DNA from: Leptospira montravelensis
GTDB lineage: Bacteria > Spirochaetota > Leptospiria > Leptospirales > Leptospiraceae
DNA: 64,000 bases
Assembly: GCF_004770045.1 (NCBI RefSeq)
Contig: NZ_RQFO01000011.1
Coordinates: 191,952 to 255,951, forward strand
Direction: 5' to 3'
Of the stretch, positions 9,289-18,300 are shown piece after piece (positions within the stretch are counted from its first letter, which is position 1; every line of letters starts with the position of its first letter). The notes beneath the pieces are model-generated. The model saw only the letters and a program-made list of their open reading frames with translations, was not told the origin of the DNA and did not search any database. The position numbers and the translations under genes were made by a program.

Positions 9289-9651
9289 CTAAGCGACTTG
9301 TGTGCGAGCGAGTTTACGTTTCTTTTTGAGATTGGCAAACCAATCTTCCGAGTTACGGATATGGCTTACTAATTTTTTTACATACTCTCTGTTTTCAGGA
9401 TTCAAAATTTCGCGTGCTTCTTGAATGATTTCTTCCACAGTCTTCACGTGGAAAGTAAAATAACTGGTAAAGAGTTCATAATACTCTCTGTCCGTATTTT
9501 CCCAATCCTTTGATTGAATGTCTGCGAAAAACTCAGATAACTGTGGTATGTCGATCTCAGGTGTCGCATCAAAATGATTATTCATCATTGCGATACGGTC
9601 TGTTATATCAGTTAATTTCTGGAAATACGTTTCCAATTCGGGATATTCCAT
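9289..9651 (-). CDS. small helical protein of unknown function
   Basis: 120 residues, strongly acidic and almost entirely helical by composition, with aromatic-rich heptads and a basic C-terminal tail (KKKRKLAR). It has no signal peptide or membrane segment, so it is cytoplasmic. The start ATG at 9651 has an excellent ribosome site TAAGGAGGG about eight bases upstream, which supports real and probably strong expression. No recognised domain. It is separated from the SRPBCC gene upstream by about 60 bases and may share its transcript. Confidence 0.7.
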   Translation of the reverse strand: MEYPELETYFQKLTDITDRIAMMNNHFDATPEIDIPQLSEFFADIQSKDWENTDREYYELFTSYFTFHVKTVEEIIQEAREILNPENREYVKKLVSHIRNSEDWFANLKKKRKLARTQVA

Positions 9652-9709
9652 CTTCCAACCCTCCTTAACAACCCTTACTTTTACCAGGATTTTAGAAAGG
9701 CCCTAGAGA

Positions 9710-10165
9710 TCAAGATTTTTTAAAAAATTTTGTAATGTCTGGATTCTCTTTTAAAAAGTCTTTTAACTGAACAGCTTGTCCATCCCAAGCTTCTTTGGCA
9801 CCTTCGATCCAAACATCTGAACTTTCTCCACCAGGGAATCCTCCATTAACAATTGTTAGTTTAGATTGATTAGGACCTAAAGATTCAAACAATAATTGTA
9901 AATAAATGGATCCTGTTGGATCAGCAGGATGATCTTTCCATTCCATCACCAATTCTTTTAATGGTTCGATTTTTTTATAAATTCCATGAGTGGTAAAATC
10001 ACCTTCGAGTCCCAATTTCCAAGTCCAAGAAAAATCACCGCCTACTTTTGGCCTTCCTCTTACCTCGTCTGCCAACCAATGGACTAACACTTCATAGACG
10101 GTAACACCCGACCATAATTTCTCAATTGGTTCATCAAAGGTGAATTCGGATTTTGTTTCTCTCAT
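9710..10165 (-). CDS. SRPBCC/AHSA1-like protein
   Basis: 151 residues with the layout of AHSA1/START-fold proteins: an N-terminal beta strand (EFTFDEPIEKLW), a central GRPKVGGDFSWTW turn, a MEWKDHPADP strand and a C-terminal long helix (about 118-140). Such proteins bind hydrophobic ligands in a helix-grip cavity; many are stand-alone proteins without known ligand. Not exported. It lies alone between two minus-strand units, preceded by a gap with a hairpin. Confidence 0.75.
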   Translation of the reverse strand: MRETKSEFTFDEPIEKLWSGVTVYEVLVHWLADEVRGRPKVGGDFSWTWKLGLEGDFTTHGIYKKIEPLKELVMEWKDHPADPTGSIYLQLLFESLGPNQSKLTIVNGGFPGGESSDVWIEGAKEAWDGQAVQLKDFLKENPDITKFFKKS

Positions 10166-10213
10166 AGACTGAGTAGTAAAGACTTAGGTATTCTTTGGCA
10201 AGATGTTTTTTTT

Positions 10214-10254
10214 AGAACAACTACCGACAACCTCCCTATCGGCAGTTTTGTTCT
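10214..10254. terminator. imperfect long hairpin between the CFA-like operon and the SRPBCC gene
   Basis: AGAACAA (10214-10220) pairs with TTGTTCT (10248-10254), and the inner CTACCGA pairs imperfectly with TCGGCAG. It lies just past the stop of the minus-strand operon (10263). The T-run (10206-10213) is on the wrong side for a classical minus-strand terminator, so a terminator role is only likely, not shown. Confidence 0.4.
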
Positions 10255-10262
10255 GTAATCAC

Positions 10263-11576
10263 TCAGAGGTTCAGGTTGTTTGGTCTTACGTAAACAGATT
10301 GAACAACACTAATATTTCTCATTTGAAATGCCGCTGCACAATATGCCAAATAGTATCTCCATTTTCTAATAAAGGTTTCACTATAACCTTGGGTTCTTAC
10401 CTCTGTCAAATTTTCTTCAAAGGCTTTGAGCCAAAGCCTAAGTGTCTTCGCATAACTTAATCCCATATCTTCCAAGTGGAATAAATACATATCCCCCGTA
10501 CGATTGATCGCTTGGTTCATACGACCTATGGAAGGCAATAGAGAACCAGGGAAAATATGTTTCTGGATGAAATCGATTCCGTTTTTAAAAGAGGTAAATC
10601 TAGAATCGGGACAAGTGATTACTTGTAATGCCATAATCCCATCTCTTGTTAAAAGGTCCTGGCACTTTTGGAAAAATGTTTCGTAGTAGGCATCCCCTAC
10701 TGCTTCCAACATTTCTACAGATACAATTTTAGTAAATTGTCCTTCAATCTTTCGGTAGTCTTGGATCCGAATTTCGATTTTGTCAGTAAGGCCTTCTTTC
10801 TCGATTCTTTCTTTGGCATAGGCATATTGTTCTTCTGAAAGTGTAACAGTTGTCACACGACAGCCGTAATTTTTTGCTGCATGAATCGATAAAAACCCCC
10901 AACCACTTCCAATCTCCAAAAGATGGTCCGCTGGGTTTAGTTTTAACTTTTGGCAAAGTTTATCCACTTTTTTAGTTTGGGCTTCTTCCAAACTATCTTC
11001 TAAGGATTCAAAATACGCAGAACTATAAGTCATTGTTGGATCTAAGAACAATTTATAAAATTTGTTTCCTAAATCATAATGTTCTACTATATTTTTTTTA
11101 CTTCCTGTTAAGGTGTTTTTTCTTAAAAAATGTAGGAATTTATTGCCTAAATTGAATAAATCCAAATGAAATAGTTTCTTTTTTGCACCAGAAAGACTTG
11201 GGCTATCATCCACATTCAATATAAACCAAGAAATTACATTTTCAATGGAATCAGTTTCCCAATCTCCCGTTAAATAAGATTCAGAAAATCCAATATCACC
11301 ATATATCACTGATTTCTTGAAGAAAGCAGGGTTTTTTACATGGATCAGTGCTGAATGAAATTTTGGATCAAAAGAAGAGTTTTGATTTCCAATAATCACT
11401 TGTTCTCCATTTGGTAGGATCATTCTAAGAGATCCACGTTTCATGGAACTCATTGCTTTAAAAAAAAATTTTTTGTAAATAGGGAACTGATCTGCGATAG
11501 ACTTGTTCTTTAATTCGGTAAAAAGTTCTGAATCAATCGTGTCTTCTAAGAGGGACTGGTTCTGTGATTTTTCCAA
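10263..11576 (-). CDS. cyclopropane-fatty-acyl-phospholipid-synthase-family methyltransferase
   Basis: 437 residues. HYDLGNKFYKLFLDPTMTYS followed by a SAM-binding LEIGSGWGFLS motif and VTLSEEQ identify the CFA synthase (PF02353) family, near its usual length. These enzymes transfer a methylene or methyl group from SAM to double bonds of membrane phospholipid acyl chains, acting at the inner membrane face. It is last in a three-gene minus-strand unit with DUF1365 and an FAD oxidoreductase and overlaps the DUF1365 gene by 44 bases. That conserved trio points to a modified fatty acid rather than plain cyclopropane lipid; the product is not determinable here. Confidence 0.9.
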   Translation of the reverse strand: MEKSQNQSLLEDTIDSELFTELKNKSIADQFPIYKKFFFKAMSSMKRGSLRMILPNGEQVIIGNQNSSFDPKFHSALIHVKNPAFFKKSVIYGDIGFSESYLTGDWETDSIENVISWFILNVDDSPSLSGAKKKLFHLDLFNLGNKFLHFLRKNTLTGSKKNIVEHYDLGNKFYKLFLDPTMTYSSAYFESLEDSLEEAQTKKVDKLCQKLKLNPADHLLEIGSGWGFLSIHAAKNYGCRVTTVTLSEEQYAYAKERIEKEGLTDKIEIRIQDYRKIEGQFTKIVSVEMLEAVGDAYYETFFQKCQDLLTRDGIMALQVITCPDSRFTSFKNGIDFIQKHIFPGSLLPSIGRMNQAINRTGDMYLFHLEDMGLSYAKTLRLWLKAFEENLTEVRTQGYSETFIRKWRYYLAYCAAAFQMRNISVVQSVYVRPNNLNL

Positions 11577-12351
11577 GGGGAACTCCTGTTTGTTTCTCTA
11601 AGTTTTGGTGTTTTTGAATGTACGGAATTTTTTTGATCCAAAGTTTGAACGCTTGCCAATGAATCAATGTTATTACTTTGACGGTGATAAATGGAAATTC
11701 GATAAAAAGTTTTAACAAGTATTTTGAATGAAATGGAATTTTTTTTCCAAGAAAGGAAGTTGTTAAAATTCGTTTTCCATTTTCAAAAGAGTCGACACCA
11801 ATCTGCAATTGATCCCCCGGTAGGTTCAATCGAAATTCAAATTCTGAATCCAAACTGATAAACGGTGAGACATAAAAATTCTTTTGTTCGCGGATATAAA
11901 CATCAGGATCCGCAATGGTACCCTTCGCTTTCTTAAAATAACCAACGTAAGGTTTGATTTCCCCAAAGGTATTCCCTACTTCTGCGATCGATACGAGTGG
12001 CCTGCCATCGGTATCATAACAGAAATAGAAACTTACGGGATTAAAAACATATCCAAGTACTCGGAGGTTGGTAAGTAAATAAATCTTTCCAATGTTTCTG
12101 ACTCCAGATGCTTCCAAAAAGGACTTAACATTTTCATATACTGTTCCTTTTTCAAATTGGATATGGTCTTTATCATAAAAAGAAAACAAATTCCAACGGT
12201 TCCTGGAAAACCAAAAACTTTCGTGGGACAACTGGTCTATTTCTGATAAGTCCAAATAAAAATTAAAGATTCGGTATTGGAATTGATTGGGTTTTGGAGC
12301 GGTACGTGTATGAAACACGTCCGCTCGATACATACAAGAACTTAAGTCCAC
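11533..12351 (-). CDS. DUF1365 family protein
   Basis: 272 residues with the typical DUF1365 N-terminus (SSCMYRADVFHTR) and the NPVSFYFCYD segment near the middle. The GTG start at 12351 keeps the conserved SSC residues; the ATG at 12333 would lose them, so GTG is preferred. It overlaps the upstream oxidoreductase by 10 bases and the CFA-like gene downstream by 44. DUF1365 has no established activity but is regularly paired with an FAD oxidoreductase and a CFA-type methyltransferase, implying a shared acyl-lipid pathway. Confidence 0.88.
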   Translation of the reverse strand: MDLSSCMYRADVFHTRTAPKPNQFQYRIFNFYLDLSEIDQLSHESFWFSRNRWNLFSFYDKDHIQFEKGTVYENVKSFLEASGVRNIGKIYLLTNLRVLGYVFNPVSFYFCYDTDGRPLVSIAEVGNTFGEIKPYVGYFKKAKGTIADPDVYIREQKNFYVSPFISLDSEFEFRLNLPGDQLQIGVDSFENGKRILTTSFLGKKIPFHSKYLLKLFIEFPFITVKVITLIHWQAFKLWIKKIPYIQKHQNLEKQTGVPLGKITEPVPLRRHD

Positions 12352-13613
12352 GGATCCCTCTTTAGAATTTTATGCGATACATTGACCGCTGATAAAAATC
12401 CGTCTTCATGAAATCCATACCTAAAGTAAGCACCCGCATAATAAATGGGTCCAGATTCATTTAATTCCTGTAAACGGTTTTGCCCAAGAGAGGCTTCTAC
12501 AGAAAAAAGTGGATGTTCATAATCTATTTTTCGAATGATTTTGTTTTTTGCGACACGATTCGGATCATTGATGGTCACAAAATAATTTTGTTTTTTAGAA
12601 ACGTTTTGCAAACGATTCATCCAATAAATTGTGTAAGGGTTTTGTTTTCCCGTTCCATCTTCTACAATTTTGTAGTTCCAACTTGACCAACAAGAGGCTA
12701 GGTTCGGCATATCACTCGCATCTGTATGTAAGGTGGCGGTGTTGTGTTGGTATTTGTAAAGTGGTAGGAGCTCCTTTTCCAAATTTGTAGGATTTCCTAA
12801 CATTTTCGAAGAAATATGGCCATGAGTGGCAAGTAAAACCTTATCAAAAATCTGTTTTTTCCCTTCACCAAACACAAGTTCCACTTTCCCATCAGCCGTT
12901 CGGTTCACTTGTTTGACGGGACTATTCAATCGAAATCTGTCTTGGATCGGGGGGACGATACGTTTGATATATTCATGAGAACCGCCATCCACCGTATACC
13001 ATTGGTGTTGGGTATTTAGCCCCAAAAATCCGTGGTTGTAAAAAAACCGAATGAGTGATTTAGCCGGAAATTCCAACATCAAATCGGGGGGTGTGGACCA
13101 AACGGCAGAACTCATAGGAATTAAATAAAAATTGAGAATATCTTTTCCATACCCGAATGCCTCCATGTACCGACCCAAATTCCAATCATCATATTTAGGA
13201 TCGTCTAAAACCTTTGGGGCTGACTGATTGAACCTATCGATTTCGAGTAACATCTTGAGATACCGAGGCCGAAATAGATTCTTTTTCTGAGCAAATAAAC
13301 CCGAAAGGCCTGACCCACAGAACTCCAGTTTGGTGGGATCATGTTGCACACTAAAAGACATATCTGATTTTTTAGTGGGAACATTTAATGTTTGAAAAAG
13401 CCTAAGAAGATTAGGATAAGTCACATGATTAAACACAATAAAACCGGTATCAATAGGGATCTGAATCCCTTCTTCTTCTACCATCACTGTGTTTGTATGA
13501 CCTCCGATATAATCGGCGCTGTCAAAAATCGTTATATCAAAATCATTTTTTAAAAAATATGCGGAACCAAGACCTGCGATTCCTGTACCAACAATAGCTA
13601 AAGTTTCTTTCAC
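12342..13613 (-). CDS. FAD-dependent amine-oxidase-like oxidoreductase
   Basis: 423 residues. VGTGIAGLGSAYFL is the dinucleotide-binding GxGxxG, followed by IFDSADYIGGHTNT, the second FAD contact of the NAD(P)/FAD-binding amine-oxidase group. The GTG start at 13613 has an AAGGGA ribosome site about five bases upstream. It is first of the CFA-like trio and likely oxidises or desaturates an acyl-chain intermediate; no substrate can be read from the sequence. Confidence 0.88.
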   Translation of the reverse strand: MKETLAIVGTGIAGLGSAYFLKNDFDITIFDSADYIGGHTNTVMVEEEGIQIPIDTGFIVFNHVTYPNLLRLFQTLNVPTKKSDMSFSVQHDPTKLEFCGSGLSGLFAQKKNLFRPRYLKMLLEIDRFNQSAPKVLDDPKYDDWNLGRYMEAFGYGKDILNFYLIPMSSAVWSTPPDLMLEFPAKSLIRFFYNHGFLGLNTQHQWYTVDGGSHEYIKRIVPPIQDRFRLNSPVKQVNRTADGKVELVFGEGKKQIFDKVLLATHGHISSKMLGNPTNLEKELLPLYKYQHNTATLHTDASDMPNLASCWSSWNYKIVEDGTGKQNPYTIYWMNRLQNVSKKQNYFVTINDPNRVAKNKIIRKIDYEHPLFSVEASLGQNRLQELNESGPIYYAGAYFRYGFHEDGFLSAVNVSHKILKRDPWT

Positions 13614-13639
13614 TGATTTCCCTTTTGGTCATTAGACCG

Positions 13640-14473
13640 TTAGAGAAAGAGTTGGTTCATTTGTAGATGTACTTCTTCTGATTTCTTTTTTGCTACTTCA
13701 CCAAAATGTTCTTCTAAAGAACTGAGAGTAATTCCCCGAGAAGAATTAATCAAGGAACGTTTTCCCGAAGCTTGCACTATCGATTTTAATTCCCCACCTT
13801 GCGCACCAAACCCAGGGATAAGAAAATACAATTCGGGATGGCGAGTCCGTAACGACTGAATCTCCGATGGATGAGTTCCTCCCACAACAAGTCCTACTTG
13901 GTCTGGGTACTCCTCCGCTAACTTTGCCATCTGGTCACTCACTTCTTCATAAAGATAAATGCCCTTACCCAAAAGTTTTTGTTTTTGGAAGTCCTGTGAA
14001 CTAGGGTTTGATGTGAGTCCGAGAACAAAAATATAACCACCTAAGTCTAGGTACGGAACCAAACTATCTCGACCCATGTATGGATTGACAGTCAGGGCAT
14101 CCACACCCAACGTTTCAAAAAAATACTTAGCATACTCTTTGGAAGTATTGGCCAGGTCCCCCCGTTTAGCATCCATCACAATCGGAACTTCTGGTGAAAC
14201 CTCTTTCATCACTCGAATCATATGTTCTAATGCAAAATACCCCTCTGCCCCTATTCTTTCAAAAAAGGCCACATTGGGTTTCCATGCCGCTGCATAAGAA
14301 TGTGTATAACGAATGATAGTTTCTGTAAAATGGACAAGTGGAGCTTTGGAATCCAAACTAATTTTTGGTAACTTTTCCAATTCGGGATCAAGACCAATAC
14401 AAAGTAAAGATTGTAAATGATCTCTACGCGAATTATATTTTTGAATGAAATTAGACCTTGGTTTTAAATTCAC
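13640..14473 (-). CDS. pyrF: orotidine-5'-phosphate decarboxylase, type 2
   Basis: 277 residues. Converts OMP to UMP in pyrimidine synthesis, in the cytoplasm. The active-site signature VMDAKRGDLANTS, preceded by KPNVAFFE and followed by TVNPYMGRDS, marks the longer type 2 subfamily, whose length it matches. The start is GTG at 14473, forming a four-base GTGA overlap with the stop of the upstream lipoprotein gene, so expression is probably coupled. Confidence 0.95.
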   Translation of the reverse strand: MNLKPRSNFIQKYNSRRDHLQSLLCIGLDPELEKLPKISLDSKAPLVHFTETIIRYTHSYAAAWKPNVAFFERIGAEGYFALEHMIRVMKEVSPEVPIVMDAKRGDLANTSKEYAKYFFETLGVDALTVNPYMGRDSLVPYLDLGGYIFVLGLTSNPSSQDFQKQKLLGKGIYLYEEVSDQMAKLAEEYPDQVGLVVGGTHPSEIQSLRTRHPELYFLIPGFGAQGGELKSIVQASGKRSLINSSRGITLSSLEEHFGEVAKKKSEEVHLQMNQLFL

Positions 14474-15339
14474 TTGGATTCCTTAATTTGGATCTTTTGT
14501 TTTCTTTTTTCTAATTCTTTGTCTATATCTCGTTTTTTATAACGACCATAAATATGCCCAGGAATTACAGTCAGTGCAGTGATAGGGTTTGCTGCCACAT
14601 CTCCAACTGCTCCTCCAACATATGTAGAATAAGCTGGCGTAAGTAATTCATAAGATGAATCGAGTTGCTCTTTGTCATTTTTTTCGGCAAAGTAATTAAT
14701 GGCATCATCAGAGGCCCGTGCTTCATGATACAAAGCCCCAATCACAGGGATGGCATAAACAGCCGCATAAAGGGTTCTTTTTTCTCTTTGTGCAAAGTCT
14801 TTGGCATGCCCGCCTTCATGAATCACTACAGGAGGCAAATCAGAATAGACATTGATTGTGTTCGTAAAGGAATTATAATGATCACCGCCAATGGTTCCCG
14901 CAAACAAACGGCCTGGCAAAAAAGTATAAGCTAACAACGAAATGGATCCAAAAAAATATCGAACCACTGGATTGATGTTTTTATTTTTCGGAAGGCGCTT
15001 CCATTCCGAAAGTGGTGCATATTGGTTAAAACGCACCTTAACATCCCGTAAATTATTCTCTTTGATATAACGGATCAAATAATCTTTGGTTTCTTTGGAA
15101 ATATGATGGTTGTCTGCTTTTAGGTTCCAAAGCACTAGTTTGGAAGGAAGTGAAAAAATCCAATTTCCAGTTTGGTCTAAGATCCAAACTGGTTCCCCTT
15201 CTTCAAATTGTGGATCGTCTTCTGCAAATTCAGGACTTGGTAAATAAGGGTTTCCGTAATTGTATTGTTTTTCTAAAGAATAACACTGCGTTACACTAAA
15301 ACCAATCCAAATTAAAATAAAGAGAACTTGAAATTTCAT
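14470..15339 (-). CDS. lipoprotein with an HEGGH metallopeptidase-like motif
   Basis: 289 residues. Signal peptide with lipobox FSVTQ-Cys19, then an acidic stretch. A hydrophobic helix at about residues 130-148 precedes VVIHEGGHAKDFAQ, a zincin-type HExxH, and a later HEARASDDAINYF could supply the third ligand. The C-terminus is Lys-rich. This suggests a membrane-bound peptidase or a divergent relative; no family is recognised with confidence. It overlaps pyrF and the next lipoprotein gene by four bases each. Confidence 0.7.
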   Translation of the reverse strand: MKFQVLFILIWIGFSVTQCYSLEKQYNYGNPYLPSPEFAEDDPQFEEGEPVWILDQTGNWIFSLPSKLVLWNLKADNHHISKETKDYLIRYIKENNLRDVKVRFNQYAPLSEWKRLPKNKNINPVVRYFFGSISLLAYTFLPGRLFAGTIGGDHYNSFTNTINVYSDLPPVVIHEGGHAKDFAQREKRTLYAAVYAIPVIGALYHEARASDDAINYFAEKNDKEQLDSSYELLTPAYSTYVGGAVGDVAANPITALTVIPGHIYGRYKKRDIDKELEKRKQKIQIKESK

Positions 15340-16061
15340 AAACTCTCAAGAATTTCCTTTAATTTCGGATCCACTGGTTCTTGTTTGGCGGGGATTTGTT
15401 TTGGTTTTGTCGGCAATGTTTCCTTTAGTTCTTCCACTGGCAAACTTCCGTTAAATCCTGACAAAGATTCCAACTTAGTAAAAAATTCAGATAAGGAATT
15501 TCTTCCCAATTGGTTCAACTGATCTTCCCGATTCCCTCGAAAACCATTATACGGAACGTACCAGATTAGAGGTACAATCGTTAATAAACTTCCCGTTAAA
15601 TAACAATTGGTGACATGTGAATCGATTTCATCATAAAAAGAAAATTCCTCTTCAGCATAACCTACAATTTGAACCCTTGCTTTCAAACGTACAAACGTTA
15701 AATTTTTAGAACATCTGTCAATTGAAGCTAACTGAAACTCGTCGATAAAAATCTTACCACCACGATCGATTAACAAAGGGAAACGGTTACCACGTAATGA
15801 AAGTTCTTTTCGTATCAAATAAGAAAGTGGGCCGTATTCATTTGGTAAACCTTCTGGCTGAAAAAAATACCCATCGTAGATTCCCATTTTCATTCGACTT
15901 TCATCTTTGACTAGAACCTGAATATGATCCATTTTTTTTATATAATCAAAAGATTTTTCATTTGGGAATGGACGGTAAACGCGAAGTGAAATCCCGCAAC
16001 CCATTCCTAAAAAAGAAATGAGAATCAGTGAAATCGTATATAAATTCATTCTAAAAGACAT
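15336..16061 (-). CDS. lipoprotein of unknown function
   Basis: Up to 241 residues. The signal sequence ends in a lipobox LGMG-Cys. An alternative ATG at 16049 lies one base after the upstream TAG and gives MNLYTISLIL, which is equally plausible; neither start has a clear ribosome site. The mature part is about 200 residues, mixed alpha/beta, with a hydrophobic segment near YLTGSLLTIVPLIWYV. The C-terminus is rich in Pro/Lys/Glu. No recognised domain. It is sandwiched between a barrel protein and the HEGGH lipoprotein, so an envelope function is likely. Confidence 0.7.
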   Translation of the reverse strand: MSFRMNLYTISLILISFLGMGCGISLRVYRPFPNEKSFDYIKKMDHIQVLVKDESRMKMGIYDGYFFQPEGLPNEYGPLSYLIRKELSLRGNRFPLLIDRGGKIFIDEFQLASIDRCSKNLTFVRLKARVQIVGYAEEEFSFYDEIDSHVTNCYLTGSLLTIVPLIWYVPYNGFRGNREDQLNQLGRNSLSEFFTKLESLSGFNGSLPVEELKETLPTKPKQIPAKQEPVDPKLKEILESL

Positions 16062-17307
16062 AAGTATATCCGAAGTATAAATTCGAAACTAGGTAACTTC
16101 TGGAAGGACGTTTATCCCGGCCATCTGCTTCATAAAATGCAGAACTTAAATAATAATCTCTGACTCCCGAATCAAAAGACTCTGCGTTTAATGCACGAAT
16201 CCCTGGAGCAGAAGATTCATTTGCCCTCCATATATATTGAATGATTTGTAGGCCTAAATGGAATTTGTGGTGTTCCAATGGTTGCCAGTTAAATTGCCCG
16301 AGCAAATCAATCCCTGTGATCGAAGTCTGGATTGGTTTTTCTGAAAATAAAGAATATGCCTCATCATTAATGGTGAGTCCTTCCCCAAATCTACGTGCCC
16401 CACCCGCTTGAGTCAGAACATCGCGTCTATAATTTAGTTTACCAAGAGGTGTAACAAACAATGCCCCTCCCAAATCATAAGACAACCCCTCTCCCAATTT
16501 GTGATAGAACCTAAACCCTGCACTTGGCGCTAGATATTGAATCGTATCTCGCATAACTCCTGTCTGCCCCAAAGATTGAGACGAAAAAACGGAATTGGTA
16601 TGAAAGGTACCGGTCCTAAGACCAAAATCCCAACTAAAACCTATACTTTTTGAGTATTCTTCGTAGATTTTAACCACTAAGTTGTGTTCGGAATTATAAA
16701 GCCGATCGGAATGAATCGCTGATAATGGTCCAGAAGCAAAACCCAAAGAAAGATATTCGTTAGTTGTTTGAAATTGAAAGTAATTATATTCCAACCCCCA
16801 TTTCGCTGACTTGTGTTTATATGCAATCCTAGGCGAAAAAGACCTGGAGTTTTCATAGGGATTTTTTAAATCGTAAGTAAAAGGAAGAGACCGAATGTTT
16901 TGATATCCAATCGGCGAACGAGGATAATACGGTGATCCTGCCTGAAAAGCGATACGTCCATCGTCTAACGCAGATTCTTTACCAGAAGAAAATACTCCAA
17001 ACTGACTCATACCCCGAAATCCTATCTCCCAAGTTCCCAAATTCCACACCAAAGAACCGTTGTTAGTAGCAGGAATATCAGAAGTGATAGGATAGTTTTT
17101 TTGGACGTTTCGATCACGAAACTGGTCTTCGCGAATCCGTTTTACTTTCAAACGAAGTTCTTCTGCTTTTTTAGGATACCCTCGTTCCTCAAAAGATTCC
17201 GCCTCTAATTCCAATTTCGTTGCTTTTGTTTCCTGGGTCCAAAGAACAGGAATCCCAGATAGAGACAAAAAAAAGGAAAGGAAAAAGAAGGCAGGAATCT
17301 TTTTCAC
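16051..17307 (-). CDS. outer-membrane beta-barrel protein
   Basis: 418 residues. A signal peptide (about 1-24), then a basic-acidic helical segment (KLELEAESFEERGYPKKAEE) that may form a short periplasmic helix, then alternating hydrophobic/aromatic strands through to the last residues YLVSNLYFGYTYVF. Ending in Phe after an amphipathic strand is the usual beta-signal for outer-membrane insertion. The GTG start at 17307 lies seven bases after the speE stop. The transported or structural role is unknown. Confidence 0.75.
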   Translation of the reverse strand: MKKIPAFFFLSFFLSLSGIPVLWTQETKATKLELEAESFEERGYPKKAEELRLKVKRIREDQFRDRNVQKNYPITSDIPATNNGSLVWNLGTWEIGFRGMSQFGVFSSGKESALDDGRIAFQAGSPYYPRSPIGYQNIRSLPFTYDLKNPYENSRSFSPRIAYKHKSAKWGLEYNYFQFQTTNEYLSLGFASGPLSAIHSDRLYNSEHNLVVKIYEEYSKSIGFSWDFGLRTGTFHTNSVFSSQSLGQTGVMRDTIQYLAPSAGFRFYHKLGEGLSYDLGGALFVTPLGKLNYRRDVLTQAGGARRFGEGLTINDEAYSLFSEKPIQTSITGIDLLGQFNWQPLEHHKFHLGLQIIQYIWRANESSAPGIRALNAESFDSGVRDYYLSSAFYEADGRDKRPSRSYLVSNLYFGYTYVF

Positions 17308-17313
17308 AAAGTT

Positions 17314-18159
17314 TTAGCCTTTTCGTTTGATATAAGCTTTTGCAAATTCAGGAAGTACAAAAGCCGCTTTGTGAATTTCTGGACTATAATATTTGAGGCC
17401 TTTAGGAACTCGTTTTGGATCTGGTGTTACCGAATAAGGATCAATCGCATTCGATAAAAATGTAAATCCAATGATTCCAGAAGGATACGTAGGAATGGTT
17501 GTGTAATAATAACCATACTCAGGAAAAATTTTAGGAATAAAATCGAAGAGGGAAGAGATCACATCTCCATGATACCAAAAAGATTCTGCTTGTGTGGCAA
17601 TGATTCCCGTTGGTTTTAAGGCACTTGCCATGTCTCGAAAAAACGGTTCTTTGAACAAAACTTCCGCAGGACCTACAGGATCACTCGAATCCACAAGGAT
17701 CACATCAAAACGACCTTTGTTGTCACGAGCAAATTTTGCTCCATCATCATAGTGGTGAATGACTTTAGGATCTTTCATGGCATCAGCACATTCAGGAAAA
17801 TATTTATAACTAATATCCACAACTGCTTTGTCAATCTCGCATAACACAACTTCTTTGACAGAAGGGTGTTTTAATACTTCACGAACTGTTCCCCCATCTC
17901 CCCCACCAATCACAAGGACTGATTCCGGATTGGGATGGCTCATCATCGGAATATGGGCAATCATTTCATGATAAGAATGTTCGTCTTTGTTAGTAACCAT
18001 CGTTACACCATCAAGTGTAAACATTCTGCCAAAGGATTGTGTTTCAAAAATATCGATTTTCTGGAACGGAGATTGTAGGCTTTCGATTGTTTTTGTTACC
18101 CGGTAACTTACAGCTCGCCCTTTTTCTAATTCCAATTTTTCGGTATACCAAATCTCCAT
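17314..18159 (-). CDS. speE: spermidine synthase (polyamine aminopropyltransferase)
   Basis: 281 residues. Transfers the aminopropyl group of decarboxylated SAM to putrescine. The motifs VLVIGGGDGGTVREVLKH (nucleotide-binding), DVILVDSSDPVGPAE (catalytic Asp) and the N-terminal FGRMFTLDGVTM are all present. The ATG at 18159 has a TAGGAG ribosome site eight bases upstream. It heads the minus-strand run of barrel, lipoproteins and pyrF; no speD or adoMetDC partner lies in the window. Confidence 0.95.
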   Translation of the reverse strand: MEIWYTEKLELEKGRAVSYRVTKTIESLQSPFQKIDIFETQSFGRMFTLDGVTMVTNKDEHSYHEMIAHIPMMSHPNPESVLVIGGGDGGTVREVLKHPSVKEVVLCEIDKAVVDISYKYFPECADAMKDPKVIHHYDDGAKFARDNKGRFDVILVDSSDPVGPAEVLFKEPFFRDMASALKPTGIIATQAESFWYHGDVISSLFDFIPKIFPEYGYYYTTIPTYPSGIIGFTFLSNAIDPYSVTPDPKRVPKGLKYYSPEIHKAAFVLPEFAKAYIKRKG

Positions 18160-18300
18160 TAATTTCTCCTAAGGTTTCTCTCTTTAAACCAGATTTGTTA
18201 TGGGAATAAGGAGGTGTAGTTTTTTTTAAACTTTCTTTGTTTGTATGCAATTAAAAATTCAACTTGGCGGGAACTGGGTGTTTGGGTTCCATTGCCTTGT

